DNA from: Sphingobacterium sp. SRCM116780
Lineage (GTDB): Bacteria > Bacteroidota > Bacteroidia > Sphingobacteriales > Sphingobacteriaceae
Direction: 5' to 3'
DNA length: 64,000 nt
Assembly (NCBI RefSeq): GCF_021442025.1
Contig: NZ_CP090446.1
Location: 1,550,001 to 1,614,000 of the forward strand
In this document: one piece after another, positions 24,932 to 35,502 of the stretch
Numbering within the stretch: the stretch's first letter is position 1
How the letters are laid out: every line of letters starts with the position of its first letter
Notes under the pieces: generated by a model
The model's database searches: none
Told to the model about the DNA's origin: nothing
What the model saw: the letters and a program-made list of their open reading frames with translations, nothing else
Position numbers and translations under genes: made by a program

Positions 24932-27610
24932 CTACTGTGGATCAATGCGAACTGTATTCAATCTCAAAGAGTTCAAAATCACAGATACAGAACTTAAGCT
25001 CATCGCAGCAGCCGCGAGCATTGGTGATAATAATATCCCAAAAGTAGGGTAGAGGATACCTGCTGCAATGGGGATTCCTAAGACATTGTATAGAAATGCA
25101 AAAAGTAAATTTTGTTTGATATTTCGCACCAATTTATGACTCAGTATTTTTGCTTTAACGACGCCTAATAAATCTCCTTGTAATAATGTTACTTCAGCAC
25201 TTTCAATGGCAACATCGGTACCTGTTCCCATAGCAATACCTATATCTGCTTGTGCAAGAGCCGGGGCGTCATTGATACCATCACCTGCCATAGCAACGAT
25301 CTTATTGTTTTGTTGTAATTTTTTAATTTCCATTAATTTATCTTCAGGGAGCGCTTGTGCTTTAAAATGTTGAATACCCAACTCATCTGCTACAGCCTTT
25401 GCAGTTCTTGCATTATCACCTGTTAGCATAATGACATCGACTCCATGATCCAAGAGATAATGAATAGCTTGTTTTGCTGTATCTTTAATTTTATCAGCAA
25501 TAACAAGATACCCCAATAGTTCACTTCCTTTTGCTAAATAGGAGACCGTACGACCCTTTTTCTGTTCAATAGCAACTTGCTCCTTAACATCAGCTGTAAT
25601 TGCTATGTTATGGTCTAATAATAAAGACTCATTCCCTAAAAGAACCTTTTCATTATGAATATGACCAATAACACCTTTGCCGTTAATGGTATCAAAGTCT
25701 TCTACTTCTAGTAAATCTAATTGGAGTTCTTTTGCTTTTTTGACAACAGCCTCCGCTAAGGGGTGAGAACTATTGGTATTTAATGATGCCGCTAAGATTA
25801 ATAATTCATCATGGGTACTGGTTGATGTACTTTGAACAGCTTCTAAACTGGGTCTTCCTTCTGTTATGGTACCTGTTTTGTCTGTCACTAAAACATTCAC
25901 CTTGTCTAACTTTTCCAATGCTTCAGCATTTTTGATTAAAATTCCATTTTTCGCACCTTTACCAATACCAACCATCACCGACATTGGTGTTGCTAGACCT
26001 AATGCACAAGGACATGCTACGATTAGAACTGCCAATGCATTTGCTAATGCAAAAGCCAGTTTAGATTCAACTCCATACATCATCCAAACAATAAAAGTCA
26101 AAATTGCAATTCCAATTACGACTGGAACAAAAATACGAGCTACACGATCTGTCATTTTTTGAATAGGCGCTTTACTACGACTTGCACTGTTGACCATCTC
26201 AATAATTTGTGCCAATAGCGTATCGTCACCAACGCGAGAAGCTTTCATTAGAAATGTCTGATTACCATTGATTGTTCCCGCACTTACTTGATCACCTACA
26301 TTTTTATCTATTGGAATTGGTTCTCCTGTTAACATCGATTCATCTATAGCACTATATCCAGAAGTAATCTCTCCATCTACAGGAATTTTTTCTCCTGGTT
26401 TAACGCGCAGAATTTGATCCAGTTGAATATCTTCCACAACGATTTTTCTCTCCACTCCATTTTCAACTAAATTCGCTTCAGCAGGTGATAACTTAATGAG
26501 TTCCTTTATAGCGGAGTTCGTTCTTGAATGCGCTTTAGCTTCCATCAACTGGCCCAATAAAACCAATGTTAATATGACAGCAACGGACTCGAAATATAAC
26601 GCGACCTGACCGTGATGACCCAGTAGAGCATCTGGAAATATTGATGGAAAGAATAAGGCCACAATACTATAAATAAAGCCTGCACCTGCTCCTAAACCGA
26701 TCAAACTAAACATATTTAAGTTCCAGCTCTTAAAGGATGTCCATGCCCGTTCAAAAAACATCCAAGCGGCATAAAAAACAACAGGAATGGTTAATAAGAA
26801 CTGAATCCAACCTGATAACTGTGGAGTGATGATCTTCCCAATTGGATTGCCAGGAATCATTTCGCCCATAGAAAGTATAAACAATGGAATGGTGAATAAT
26901 ATCGCTATCCAAAACTTCTTTTTTAAGTTCAAGTAGGTATGATCTTCTTCCTCTGCTACAGCATTGGGAACTAGATCCATTCCACAGATAGGACAAGATC
27001 CTGGCTTATCACTTGTTACTTCAGGATGCATAGAACAACTGTATGTTGCTACTATTTTTCTCTCTGGGATTTTTTCTAAGTTCATACCACAAAGAGGACA
27101 TGACCCAGCTTTGTCATAAAGTTTGTCTCCCTCGCACATCATAGGACAATAATACTTTCCGGCAGAAGTTGCAGTGATCTTTGGTTTTTCAGTTTTATGA
27201 TGAGAAGAGCAACAGGAGATTTTCTTATTGTTATCTTTTTTTTCAGTTAACGATTCTATAGGAACGAGAAACATACCGCAAACAGGGCAGGAGCCTGCTT
27301 GATCATACGTTTTGTCATGTCCTTCGCAGTACATAGGACATATATATTGACGAGAAGACGTTAAATCTGGCTTATTGTTAACATGTTGGTGTGAATTGCA
27401 ATTGGTATGATCAATTAATTGATAATTACCAATTTCCGATAGCACTGCATTTAATTTTTCGACATCAATATCATCCCCACTCTCAATAACTGCTTCAGGA
27501 GGATCTAAAGTAATTTGTGCTTTTACGTTAGGTATAGTATTGAATACTTTTTCAATTTTTGTACGACAGCCATTGCAAGACATGCCCACTAGTTGATATT
27601 TTTTATTCAT
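24932..27610 (-). CDS. copA: Copper-translocating P1B-type ATPase with three heavy-metal-binding modules
   Basis: 892 residues. An N-terminal HMA domain has the CxxC pair C12-x2-C15 (GMSCNGC). Three short YHS-like metal-binding modules follow at about 89-118, 153-181 and 190-216, each with CPM or CSM and then SCPxCGM. The linkers add Cys/His clusters (NCNSHQH, SCCSSHH). The ATPase core is complete: TGEP phosphatase loop, CPC in [17 protein letters not shown] phosphorylation site, SSHPLAEA (the HP motif) and [10 protein letters not shown]. It exports Cu(I) from the cytoplasm. The next gene downstream is a small LapA-like gene beyond a hairpin. Confidence 0.95.
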   Translation of the reverse strand: MNKKYQLVGMSCNGCRTKIEKVFNTIPNVKAQITLDPPEAVIESGDDIDVEKLNAVLSEIGNYQLIDHTNCNSHQHVNNKPDLTSSRQYICPMYCEGHDKTYDQAGSCPVCGMFLVPIESLTEKKDNNKKISCCSSHHKTEKPKITATSAGKYYCPMMCEGDKLYDKAGSCPLCGMNLEKIPERKIVATYSCSMHPEVTSDKPGSCPICGMDLVPNAVAEEEDHTYLNLKKKFWIAILFTIPLFILSMGEMIPGNPIGKIITPQLSGWIQFLLTIPVVFYAAWMFFERAWTSFKSWNLNMFSLIGLGAGAGFIYSIVALFFPSIFPDALLGHHGQVALYFESVAVILTLVLLGQLMEAKAHSRTNSAIKELIKLSPAEANLVENGVERKIVVEDIQLDQILRVKPGEKIPVDGEITSGYSAIDESMLTGEPIPIDKNVGDQVSAGTINGNQTFLMKASRVGDDTLLAQIIEMVNSASRSKAPIQKMTDRVARIFVPVVIGIAILTFIVWMMYGVESKLAFALANALAVLIVACPCALGLATPMSVMVGIGKGAKNGILIKNAEALEKLDKVNVLVTDKTGTITEGRPSLEAVQSTSTSTHDELLILAASLNTNSSHPLAEAVVKKAKELQLDLLEVEDFDTINGKGVIGHIHNEKVLLGNESLLLDHNIAITADVKEQVAIEQKKGRTVSYLAKGSELLGYLVIADKIKDTAKQAIHYLLDHGVDVIMLTGDNARTAKAVADELGIQHFKAQALPEDKLMEIKKLQQNNKIVAMAGDGINDAPALAQADIGIAMGTGTDVAIESAEVTLLQGDLLGVVKAKILSHKLVRNIKQNLLFAFLYNVLGIPIAAGILYPTFGILLSPMLAAAAMSLSSVSVILNSLRLNTVRIDPQ

Positions 27611-27803
27611 AATCTGTTTTCAATTAACTCCTACAAATATCTCCTATAAACAAAAAATAAAACTGTAACATTCAGGGATTAATTTATAATTTTTATAAAT
27701 AGTTCTGCTCAATTGCATCAAAATATTAATAAAAACAACAAAAAAAACATTATTTTGTTTCTACATATCAAACTGGGGAATTGGATTTTGAAAAGAGTAT
27801 AAA

Positions 27804-28112
27804 ATGGAAAAAGGAAATTCAGAGAGACGCACTTCTCATATTTTGAATACATCTGCTAATTTATTGGGAATTTGTTTTCTTGTGTTGACCTCTATGAAGA
27901 AAATGAAATTAACTGAAGGAAGCTTAATTGATGAATTTGCCGCAGTTGCTGTTGTTATATTTATGATCAGCTGCATTATTTCATTTATTGCTATGAAAAG
28001 ATCTGATCTAAGGGAAGTCAAACGCTTAGAAAATATTGCAGATATAATATTTTTAAGTGGTCTTTTTGTTTTGTTTGCAGCTTCTATATTATTGGTGTTT
28101 AACTTAACATAA
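27804..28112 (+). CDS. Small membrane protein, unknown function
   Basis: 102 residues with three hydrophobic segments: about 14-30 (ILNTSANLLGICFLVLTS), 47-65 (AAVAVVIFMISCIISFIAM) and 80-100 (ADIIFLSGLFVLFAASILLV). The N-terminal tail is charged. No family recognised. It starts divergently from the copper ATPase, with 193 bases between them, and ends 4 bases before the convergent small gene at 28117. Confidence 0.6.
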   Translation: MEKGNSERRTSHILNTSANLLGICFLVLTSMKKMKLTEGSLIDEFAAVAVVIFMISCIISFIAMKRSDLREVKRLENIADIIFLSGLFVLFAASILLVFNLT

Positions 28113-28116
28113 CCAC

Positions 28117-28362
28117 CTACATAAGCAGCATAACTTCGGGATGTTTAATGATCGTTTTGATTAATGGTTTATTTTCTCCATCAAGTACAGCGGTATAAAA
28201 AGGTGCTGGAATAAAAAGTTTGAATGTTTTTTTATCAATTTTTATAATAAAAATAGCTCCGTGTGTGATTTGTTTATCATCAATAACCAATGAATAATCG
28301 TGAACAAGGTTCTGAACAATCTTATTTTGATCAATTAACTTTAAGAGTTTTTCCATAGTCAA
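28117..28362 (-). CDS. Small hypothetical protein
   Basis: 81 residues, soluble, basic. Begins MTMEKLLKLIDQNKIVQNLV, so translation could start at either Met 1 or Met 3. The middle is a predicted beta-rich core (SLVIDDKQITHGAIFIIKID and TFKLFIPAPFYTAVLDGENK). No family recognised. A stable hairpin (28371-28406) separates it from the tcdA gene upstream on the same strand, so it may be co-transcribed or start independently. Confidence 0.5.
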   Translation of the reverse strand: MTMEKLLKLIDQNKIVQNLVHDYSLVIDDKQITHGAIFIIKIDKKTFKLFIPAPFYTAVLDGENKPLIKTIIKHPEVMLLM

Positions 28363-28370
28363 AACTACAA

Positions 28371-28406
28371 TTTCTAGTCAATACTTTGTGCTGTATTGAC
28401 CAGAAA
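28371..28406. other. 14-bp hairpin between tcdA and the small hypothetical gene
   Basis: Arms 28371-28384 and 28393-28406 pair over 14 bases with one G-U (GTATTGAC core) and an 8-base loop. Neither strand has a true T-tract after it, so it could be a weak terminator, a processing site or a protein-binding palindrome. Confidence 0.4.
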
Positions 28407-28410
28407 AATA

Positions 28411-29136
28411 TTAAAGACTCCCGATTAAATCACGTATTGCTACAGATGCTATTGCTCCCCCAAATGCCGCGGGAAGATAAGACATGGTACCATAGGCCGA
28501 TTTCTTAAAATTACTACCATCGGTATATAATAAGGATGCTTTATCAGGTAGTTCCGTGGAAAAGGCTACTTTAAAACCTTTCTTTATGCCATGTTTACTT
28601 AGTTTTTTACGGATATGGTGTGCAAGCTTGCAATTATAAGAATCACCAATATCTGCAATTACAATCTTCGTTGGGTCCATTTTTCCTCCAGCTCCCATGG
28701 AACTCACAAAATTAACTTTGCGTTCTAATGCTTGGCGAATAAAAAATAATTTGGGCGTGATGCTGTCAATAGCTTCTACAGCATAATCAGGTTGAAGATC
28801 TAACAAATCTGAAATTTTTTCTGGAAGAACAAAATCTTCTATCACCGTTAAATCTAGTTCGGGATTTATAGATAACAAGCGTTCTTTCATAATCTGCGCT
28901 TTAGATTGTCCATGATTAGTAGCAAGTGCTGGTAGTTGTCTATTTCTATTGGTAGGATCGACGGTATCCCCATCGATAATAGTCATTTTTCCGACACCTC
29001 CACGACAGATAAATTCTGCTGCAAAGGAGCCAACTCCTCCCAACCCTAACACCAAGACATGAGAATTTGCCAATTTTGCTAAAGCTTCACGTCCCACTAA
29101 TGCTTCAGTACGTGATAACCATGATAAGTCTTTCAT
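28411..29136 (-). CDS. tcdA: tRNA threonylcarbamoyladenosine dehydratase (ThiF/E1-like)
   Basis: 241 residues, the length of TcdA/CsdL. The N-terminal Rossmann ATP site reads HVLVLGLGGVGSFAAEFICR, followed by IIDGDTVDPTNRNRQ, in which the conserved Asp and Arg contact ATP. AVEAIDSITPKLFFI and FVSSMGAGGKMDPTK are further family segments. TcdA uses ATP to cyclise the t6A37 modification of tRNAs. It lacks the Cys needed for sulfur transfer in ThiF. It is the last gene of the purA-pabB-tatD-tcdA run, 3 bases after tatD. Confidence 0.9.
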   Translation of the reverse strand: MKDLSWLSRTEALVGREALAKLANSHVLVLGLGGVGSFAAEFICRGGVGKMTIIDGDTVDPTNRNRQLPALATNHGQSKAQIMKERLLSINPELDLTVIEDFVLPEKISDLLDLQPDYAVEAIDSITPKLFFIRQALERKVNFVSSMGAGGKMDPTKIVIADIGDSYNCKLAHHIRKKLSKHGIKKGFKVAFSTELPDKASLLYTDGSNFKKSAYGTMSYLPAAFGGAIASVAIRDLIGSL

Positions 29137-29139
29137 ATT

Positions 29140-29808
29140 TTATTCAAATACAAGTTGATAGTTTTCTAATATATTTTTCTTTAAATCATCTAGCGGTATC
29201 TTTTTTAAGTTCGCTATATAATGGTATAACTCTCTGATATCGACATATGTATCATCCGTTTCTAAAAAAAGACGATGAATAGGTATGTACGTAAGTACAT
29301 CATCCAATTTACCTGATAAAATAGCTGCTCCAAAGGAAAGGTAATATCCTTTAGCTATCAATGAAGTGGCTAATTGCTTATTTTTATTGAACCCATGAAA
29401 AACGACATTTCCAATGAATTGTTCTGATTGAATACAAAATAAAACTTCTTCATAAGCACGTACACAATGAATAAGCAATGCTTTATGATAATCATGAGCC
29501 AACCTAATCTGTTCTCGAAAAACTTCTTGTTGAACCGTCATGTTAATGGCAATCGCTTTATCCAAACCACATTCACCGATAGCGATAATCGCATTTTTAG
29601 ATAATACATCTTCTAGCGATAGAATACCTTCTAAAGGCCTATCTTCATTAATATACCAAGGGTGTAATCCTGCAGTAGTATAGGTAGAAGATGATATCTC
29701 TACATTTTTATTGAGTATGTTGTTCCATATACTCCTTATATCAGGAGATAGAGAAGGTATACGATGTGTATGAATATCAATAAAGACATGCGCCATGATT
29801 GGGTGCAA
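29140..29808 (-). CDS. TatD-family metal-dependent hydrolase
   Basis: 222 residues, somewhat short for TatD (about 255-265). Metal-binding positions are visible: DIHTH near residue 11, IGECGLD near 76, LIHCVRAYEE, VVFHGFN and LETDD. Bacterial TatD proteins are Mg-dependent 3'-5' exonucleases or aminoacyl-ester hydrolases. The start could be M1 or the second Met in MHPIMAHVF. In the usual family NxGLHP motif this one has TTAGLHPW. It sits between pabB and tcdA on one strand and is probably part of that transcript. Confidence 0.85.
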   Translation of the reverse strand: MHPIMAHVFIDIHTHRIPSLSPDIRSIWNNILNKNVEISSSTYTTAGLHPWYINEDRPLEGILSLEDVLSKNAIIAIGECGLDKAIAINMTVQQEVFREQIRLAHDYHKALLIHCVRAYEEVLFCIQSEQFIGNVVFHGFNKNKQLATSLIAKGYYLSFGAAILSGKLDDVLTYIPIHRLFLETDDTYVDIRELYHYIANLKKIPLDDLKKNILENYQLVFE

Positions 29809-29862
29809 ATTTCTGAAAAAAAAATGATGTTTGGGAATTTTATCTACTAAATATGTAGATAT

Positions 29863-31149
29863 TTAATTTATTTGACTATCTAATGCTTTCAACATACCAT
29901 TGGCTTTCAATAAACATTCTTGGTATTCATCATCCGCATTTGCCTGGCTCGTAATAGCTCCTCCAGTTTGAAAGGATAGATAATTGTTTTGGGAATTATA
30001 CAGGATCGTTCGAATAACGACATTGAAATCAAAATTACCGTTAGGAGCAAAGTAGCCGATAGATCCAGCATATACTGATCGTTGAGCAGCCTCAACCTGA
30101 TCGCAGATACGCATAGCTGCAATTTTTGGAGCTCCTGTCATAGATCCTGCAGGAAATGTGTTTTTAATAGCTTCTAAATCCGTTACATCATCACGTTTTT
30201 CACTGGTTATGGTTGAAATCATTTGATGTACCAATTTGAAGGTTTGAATTTCAAATAAACGATTTGCTTTGACAGATTTTGGAACTGCGCTTCTAGTTAA
30301 ATCATTACGCACTAAGTCTACAATCATGACGTTTTCAGCAATTTCTTTTTTAGAATTCAACATTTCAAGTATAATTTGTTCGTCTTCTTCATTCGTTTTT
30401 CCGCGCTTTGCAGTACCTTTAATCGGCTGAGAAATCAACTGATTGTTCCGTTTTGCTAGAAATCGCTCAGGTGATGCTGATAAAATAAATTTATCAGAAA
30501 ATTTGAAAAAAGCAGAGAATGGCGTAGGGGAGATGCTATTTAGTTTTTCATATGCTGCTACTGGATTTAACGTTATATTCTCAGCAAAAAACTCCTGACA
30601 TAAATTTACTTCGTAAATATCCCCTCGCTGAATATGATCTTGCATTTTATTAAAAGCTGCAATATATTCAGCCTTAGTCCATCTGGATTTTATCTTTCCA
30701 TTAAAACCGATGTTATCAGACTTCAACTGAAAATCTACTATAGATTGATGAATTTGATTCGGGTCTTCAGCTGTTATTGTTATTTTATTTCCTTTTATTT
30801 TTATAACAATAGCAGGTACAAAAAAATAGGCAAGTGGAAAATCCAAATGATTCGAGTGGATTGTTGAAAGTTCTTCAATCTCATTTTTCAGATCATAGGA
30901 GAAAAAACCAGGAATATAGGTATCGGGATGATGAGCAATAAAATCTTGAACTTCTTGAAAAGTATGATTACCTGTAGAAATATAGGTGAATGTTGCTTTT
31001 ACTGCAACTAAGCATTCAAATTCGCTCCATTGATCTTGGTAATCATTTGAACGAAGGTAGGAGACTTCATCAAACTGCGCTGCCCATTGCAGCGCTTTTT
31101 GATGAAAATTATTTTTTGAATCTATAACAAAACTGTTTTCGACTCGCAT
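29863..31149 (-). CDS. pabB: Aminodeoxychorismate synthase component I
   Basis: 428 residues, chorismate-binding family. The conserved active-site stretch PIKGTAKRG contains the Lys that marks PabB rather than TrpE, which usually has PIAGT. Other family blocks are YEVNLCQEFFA, LSASPERFLA, VMIVDLVRNDL, FPAGSMTGAPKIAAM and YAGSIGYFAPNGNFDFNVVIRT. It amidates chorismate with a glutaminase partner (PabA) not seen here, supplying 4-aminobenzoate for folate. It follows purA by 3 bases, so the two are co-transcribed. Confidence 0.9.
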   Translation of the reverse strand: MRVENSFVIDSKNNFHQKALQWAAQFDEVSYLRSNDYQDQWSEFECLVAVKATFTYISTGNHTFQEVQDFIAHHPDTYIPGFFSYDLKNEIEELSTIHSNHLDFPLAYFFVPAIVIKIKGNKITITAEDPNQIHQSIVDFQLKSDNIGFNGKIKSRWTKAEYIAAFNKMQDHIQRGDIYEVNLCQEFFAENITLNPVAAYEKLNSISPTPFSAFFKFSDKFILSASPERFLAKRNNQLISQPIKGTAKRGKTNEEDEQIILEMLNSKKEIAENVMIVDLVRNDLTRSAVPKSVKANRLFEIQTFKLVHQMISTITSEKRDDVTDLEAIKNTFPAGSMTGAPKIAAMRICDQVEAAQRSVYAGSIGYFAPNGNFDFNVVIRTILYNSQNNYLSFQTGGAITSQANADDEYQECLLKANGMLKALDSQIN

Positions 31150-31152
31150 TAA

Positions 31153-32430
31153 CTATTTTGTCAATTTTAATGTTTGTTTACGATCTGGACCAACAGATAA
31201 GAAAGTGATAGGCACTTCTAATGCTTTTTCCAAATAAGCGATATAATGTTGTAATGCAGTAGGAATTTCGCTTTGTTGTGTAATACCTGTTAAATCTTGA
31301 TTCCATCCTTGAATTTCCTCAAGAATAGGTTCTGCCTCATTCGTGATGATTTCGTATGGCATGTAATCGATCACTTTTCCATCATGCTTGTAATGCGTAC
31401 AAACATAGATTTTTTCAAAAGTATCCAATACGTCAGCTTTCATCATGATCAATTCAGTAACACCGTTTAACATGATTGCATATTTTAACGCAGGGATATC
31501 AATCCAACCTGTACGACGAGCACGACCCGTGGTAGCACCAAATTCATGTCCTAGTTGACGTAAATTCTCACCAACCTCATCATTCAATTCAGTAGGAAAA
31601 GGACCACCACCTACACGTGTTGCATAAGCTTTGAAAATACCATAGACTGCACCAATTTTATTGGGAGCAACTCCTAAACCTGTACAAGCACCAGCAGTAG
31701 TTGTATTAGATGAAGTAACAAAAGGATAAGAACCGAAGTCTACATCTAATAAAGTACCTTGAGCTCCTTCTGCTAACACTTTTTTACCATCCTTTAGGTA
31801 TTGATTCACCAAATGTTCAGAATCAACATGAGGGATAGTTTTAATGAATTCGATAGCTGCTAAGAAAGCCTGTTCTTTTTCTGAAAAATCAGGAATTTCA
31901 CCATAATGCGCTAAAATAGAAAGATGTTTTTCTTTCAATTTTTCATACCGCTCTTTGAAATCTGCTAATGTTGTATCACCTATACGAAGTCCATTACGAC
32001 CTGTTTTGTCCATATATGTAGGACCGATACCTTTTAAAGTAGAACCAATTTTACCAGCACCCATTCTAGATTCTGAAGCGGCATCTAATAATTGGTGTGT
32101 AGGAAGGATTAAATGTGCTTTACGCGCTAATACTAAATTTCCTTTACCTACTGGATCGAAACCAGCAGCTTTTAAATTATCGAGTTCTCTCTTTAAAATA
32201 ATCGGGTCGATAACAACACCATTTCCGATTAGGTTTAGAGTTCCCTCATTGAAGATACCAGAAGGGATGGTGTTTAAAACGAATTTTTTGTTATCAAACT
32301 CCAATGTGTGTCCGGCGTTAGGGCCGCCTTGGAAACGAGCAATTAAATCGTATTGAGGACAAAATACATCAACGATTTTACCTTTACCTTCGTCTCCCCA
32401 TTGTAAGCCCAAAAGCACATCAACTTGCAT
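31153..32430 (-). CDS. purA: Adenylosuccinate synthase
   Basis: 425 residues, the usual PurA length. It starts MQVDVLLGLQWGDEGKGKIV with the GTP-binding GDEGKGK loop. Further family blocks are GGPNAGHT, GIGPTYMDKTGRNGLR, LAEGAQGTLLDVDFGSYPFVTSS and TTTGRARRTGWIDIPAL. It converts IMP plus Asp to adenylosuccinate using GTP. First gene of the purA-pabB-tatD-tcdA run. The fur gene ends 127 bases upstream behind a hairpin terminator. Confidence 0.97.
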   Translation of the reverse strand: MQVDVLLGLQWGDEGKGKIVDVFCPQYDLIARFQGGPNAGHTLEFDNKKFVLNTIPSGIFNEGTLNLIGNGVVIDPIILKRELDNLKAAGFDPVGKGNLVLARKAHLILPTHQLLDAASESRMGAGKIGSTLKGIGPTYMDKTGRNGLRIGDTTLADFKERYEKLKEKHLSILAHYGEIPDFSEKEQAFLAAIEFIKTIPHVDSEHLVNQYLKDGKKVLAEGAQGTLLDVDFGSYPFVTSSNTTTAGACTGLGVAPNKIGAVYGIFKAYATRVGGGPFPTELNDEVGENLRQLGHEFGATTGRARRTGWIDIPALKYAIMLNGVTELIMMKADVLDTFEKIYVCTHYKHDGKVIDYMPYEIITNEAEPILEEIQGWNQDLTGITQQSEIPTALQHYIAYLEKALEVPITFLSVGPDRKQTLKLTK

Positions 32431-32481
32431 AGCTTTTAAAGTATTGTGATTAAGAATTTATGTTAATTTTTGAATTTATCT

Positions 32482-32526
32482 AAAAACAAAATGTTCAGAA
32501 ACATGACTAAATCATATTTCTGAACA
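32482..32526 (-). terminator. Terminator of the fur-family gene
   Basis: On the minus strand, a 15-bp stem (TGTTCAGAAATATGA with TCATGTTTCTGAACA, one G-U) has a 5-base loop and is followed by TTTTGTTTTT. It starts 31 bases after the fur stop and ends 52 bases before purA. Confidence 0.75.
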
Positions 32527-32532
32527 AATGTA
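32525..32532 (-). promoter_or_regulatory. Possible -7 box TACATTTG upstream of purA
   Basis: Matches TAnnTTTG on the minus strand, but the predicted transcript would carry the hairpin at 32492-32526 in its leader. Either the hairpin then acts as an attenuator for purA, or the match is by chance. Confidence 0.3.
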
Positions 32533-32557
32533 CTATTATATTTTACCAATCCTGAGA

Positions 32558-33052
32558 TTAATTTGAAATTACCTCTTTTTTGGTTTTTACCTTAGAAACA
32601 GATTCTTTTTGCTGACATTCATTACAAACACCATATAGATTTAAAGAGTGATGTTTGATATCAAACTTTAATAAATCTCCCATTAGACTTTGGATCTGAT
32701 TAATACGAGGATCGCAAAATTCAACCACCTTATTACACTCAATACAAATCACATGATCATGTTGTTTGAAACCATAGGATTTTTCAAACTGTGCCATGTT
32801 CCGACCAAACTGATGTTTAGTCACCAAATCACAAGATACCAATAACTCTAATGTATTGTAAACAGTAGCTCGGCTAACGCGATATTTTTTATTCTTCATA
32901 TGGATATACAATGATTCTACATCAAAGTGATCCGTCCGAGAATATATCTCTTCCAAAATAGCATATCTCTCTGGAGTTTTCCTTAGATTCTTGTTCTCTA
33001 AGTAAGCTTCAAAGATTTTTTTTACTGTTGTATAATTTTCAGATGTGCTCAT
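32558..33052 (-). CDS. Fur-family transcriptional regulator
   Basis: 164 residues. The N-terminal winged helix has [15 protein letters not shown] and the recognition helix [21 protein letters not shown]. The C-terminal dimerisation part has two CxxC pairs for structural zinc ([13 protein letters not shown] and GVCNECQ) and His-rich HDHVIC and KHHSLNLYG for sensing metal. Whether it senses iron, zinc or peroxide cannot be decided. A TAAATTTG box stands 21 bases before the start and a terminator behind it, so it is a single-gene unit. Confidence 0.92.
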   Translation of the reverse strand: MSTSENYTTVKKIFEAYLENKNLRKTPERYAILEEIYSRTDHFDVESLYIHMKNKKYRVSRATVYNTLELLVSCDLVTKHQFGRNMAQFEKSYGFKQHDHVICIECNKVVEFCDPRINQIQSLMGDLLKFDIKHHSLNLYGVCNECQQKESVSKVKTKKEVISN

Positions 33053-33073
33053 ATTAATCTTTAAGATTCTTTA

Positions 33074-33081
33074 CAAATTTA
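33074..33081 (-). promoter_or_regulatory. Putative -7 box TAAATTTG of the fur-family gene
   Basis: Exact TAnnTTTG match on the minus strand, 21 bases before the start codon at 33052. Confidence 0.5.
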
Positions 33082-33136
33082 CCACTTTTGATTCAATTAT
33101 TTAAGGATAAAAAAAATGTGAGATTCAACTGATTAT

Positions 33137-35353
33137 TTAATTTTCAGATTCATATCGTGTTACACTTGTAATTCCTCTAATTTGCTTTAAATTTTTCATC
33201 AAACTTTCCAGTTGTTCTGTATCATTGACAAACACCATAATATTTCCTTCGAAAATACCCTCATTACTCGTAATGCTCAATGAACGAATATTCACATGAA
33301 ATTCTTGAGAAATAACGGTAGTGATTTTATTAACCAAACCAACATCATCAATACCAACAATTCGAAGTCCAGTCAAGAATGATAAATCGTTCTTAGAAGT
33401 CCATTTAGCCTTCATGATCCGATAGCCATAATTAGCCATTAATTTGGAAGCATTTGGACAACTTGTTCGATGTATTTTCATCCCATCATTAACAGTCAAA
33501 AAGCCAAAAACATCATCTCCGGGAATAGGATTGCAGCAAGGGGCAAGCGTATAATCTATTTTTTGTAGATCATCCCCAATTAATAAGGTATCCTGATCTT
33601 TCTTATTCAACTTATCCACTAATCCACCGATATGTGAGTTGAATTGATGATTATGCGTACTTAATGTTGCATCGTTATTCTTTTCATGTGCTACAAATTC
33701 ACGTAAATGCTTAATATCAACTAATCCTTTTGCCACATTATAAAATAAATCCTGTGAACTCGGAAATTTCAGATAATTTGCGATTTTATGAATATTCTCT
33801 GTGTTATAAGTGATCTTTAATGTTTTCAACTTACGTTCCAAGATCTCTTTACCATCTTCAGCAACCCGACGTCTTTCTTCTTTTAAAGAAGAACGAATTT
33901 TGGATTTTGCTTTAGCAGTAACAACAAAATTTAGCCAATCTTCTTTTGGCGTTTGTTTACTTGAGGTAATTATTTCTACTTGATCACCATTTTGTAATAC
34001 ATGACTCAACGGAACTAGTTTGTGATTTACTTTTGCTCCAATACAAGTAGCTCCAATATCGGAGTGAATCTCGAAGGCAAAGTCAAGCGCCGTCGCATCA
34101 TTAGGTAATTGGATCAGTGTACCTTTAGGCGTAAAAATGAAGATTTCATCTGAGAACAAATTCATTTTGAAGTCATCAACAAAATCCATCGCATTTTGTT
34201 CTGGATTGCTTAAGACATCCCTAATTTTTTTGATCCATTGATCTAGACCACTATCAGAATTTGATTCTTTATATTTCCAATGCGCAGCAAAACCTTTCTC
34301 TGCAATTTCATTCATGCGACTAGTCCTGATCTGAACTTCTACCCATTGTCCACGAGGTCCCATTACTGTGGTGTGTAATGATTCATAACCATTACCTTTT
34401 GGAGATGATACCCAGTCTCTTAAACGATCTGGGTTAGGGCGATAAAGATCCGTAACAATGGAATAAACTTTCCAACATTCTGTCTTTTCTCTTTCATCTA
34501 CGGTATCGATTATAATTCTAATGGCAAATAAATCATATACTTCCTCAAAGGGAATAGATTTTTTACGCATTTTATTCCAGATCGAATGAATAGATTTTGG
34601 TCTACCAAACACCTGAGCAGATATGCCTTGCTCTTTCAGAATTTCTTTGACAGGATCGATAAAATCAGCGATAAATTTTTCTCGTTCCGCCTTTTTCTCA
34701 TTGAGTTTTTTCGCAATAAATTTATAAGTATCCGGATCGGTAAATTTCATGGAGAGATCTTCCAACTCAGACTTAATCGCATACAAACCTAATCGATGCG
34801 CTAAAGGGGCATAGAGATAGCTGGTTTCAGATGCAATTTTTAACTGTTTATCCCGCGCCATGAACTCCATCGTCCGCATGTTATGAAGACGATCAGCTAG
34901 TTTTATTAATATAACACGTACATCATCCGCCAGTGTCAATAACATTTTGCGGAAATTCTCCGCTTGCATTGAACTATTGGGATCAAATATTCCTGAAATT
35001 TTGGTTAGTCCATCAATAATACGACGAACTTTTTTACCAAACATTTGCTCTATTTCATCAAGTGTTATGTTGGTATCTTCGACAACATCGTGTAGTAAGG
35101 CACACACAATTGAAGTCGTACCTAAACCTATTTCTTCTGCAGCAATCTGCGCTACAGCAATGGGATGGAAAATATAGGGTTCGCCAGATTTACGACGCAT
35201 TTCTTTGTGACTCTCCAAAGCTAGATCAAAAGCTTTTCTGATCATTTGCTTGTCACCTCGTTGCATCGTTGGTTTACATGCGCGTAGTAATGCTCGGTAT
35301 CTTTTACGTATTTCTTTATTTTCTGCTTCTATATCAATCACATAATCTTTCAT
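33137..35353 (-). CDS. Bifunctional (p)ppGpp synthetase/hydrolase
   Basis: 738 residues with the RelA/SpoT order: HD hydrolase domain (about 40-190, YIFHPIAVAQIAAEEI and ALLHDVVEDTNIT), synthetase domain (about 230-370, GRPKSIHSIWNKM, YDLFAIRIIID, SPKGNGYESLHTTV and VEVQIRTSRMNEIAEKG), TGS domain (IFIFTPKGTLIQLP) and a C-terminal ACT domain (LRIVGIDDVGLVNKITTVIS). The HD and EDT hydrolase residues are intact, so it should both make and degrade the alarmone. Probably a single-gene unit. Confidence 0.95.
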   Translation of the reverse strand: MKDYVIDIEAENKEIRKRYRALLRACKPTMQRGDKQMIRKAFDLALESHKEMRRKSGEPYIFHPIAVAQIAAEEIGLGTTSIVCALLHDVVEDTNITLDEIEQMFGKKVRRIIDGLTKISGIFDPNSSMQAENFRKMLLTLADDVRVILIKLADRLHNMRTMEFMARDKQLKIASETSYLYAPLAHRLGLYAIKSELEDLSMKFTDPDTYKFIAKKLNEKKAEREKFIADFIDPVKEILKEQGISAQVFGRPKSIHSIWNKMRKKSIPFEEVYDLFAIRIIIDTVDEREKTECWKVYSIVTDLYRPNPDRLRDWVSSPKGNGYESLHTTVMGPRGQWVEVQIRTSRMNEIAEKGFAAHWKYKESNSDSGLDQWIKKIRDVLSNPEQNAMDFVDDFKMNLFSDEIFIFTPKGTLIQLPNDATALDFAFEIHSDIGATCIGAKVNHKLVPLSHVLQNGDQVEIITSSKQTPKEDWLNFVVTAKAKSKIRSSLKEERRRVAEDGKEILERKLKTLKITYNTENIHKIANYLKFPSSQDLFYNVAKGLVDIKHLREFVAHEKNNDATLSTHNHQFNSHIGGLVDKLNKKDQDTLLIGDDLQKIDYTLAPCCNPIPGDDVFGFLTVNDGMKIHRTSCPNASKLMANYGYRIMKAKWTSKNDLSFLTGLRIVGIDDVGLVNKITTVISQEFHVNIRSLSITSNEGIFEGNIMVFVNDTEQLESLMKNLKQIRGITSVTRYESEN

Positions 35354-35502
35354 AAACTTGCAGTTTTATTATGATTTTAAAAATACATTTCTTAAATTAG
35401 TTAATGTTAATTTTAAGGAATAAATAGGAAATCACATTTATTTTATTAAATGTAATAATTTTTTAATACTATTGACAAAATAAAGACAATTTTTAAATTG
35501 TG

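Noticed and set aside
28371..28406. Possible riboswitch between tcdA and the small gene
   Set aside because: Only a simple hairpin; no conserved aptamer elements seen.
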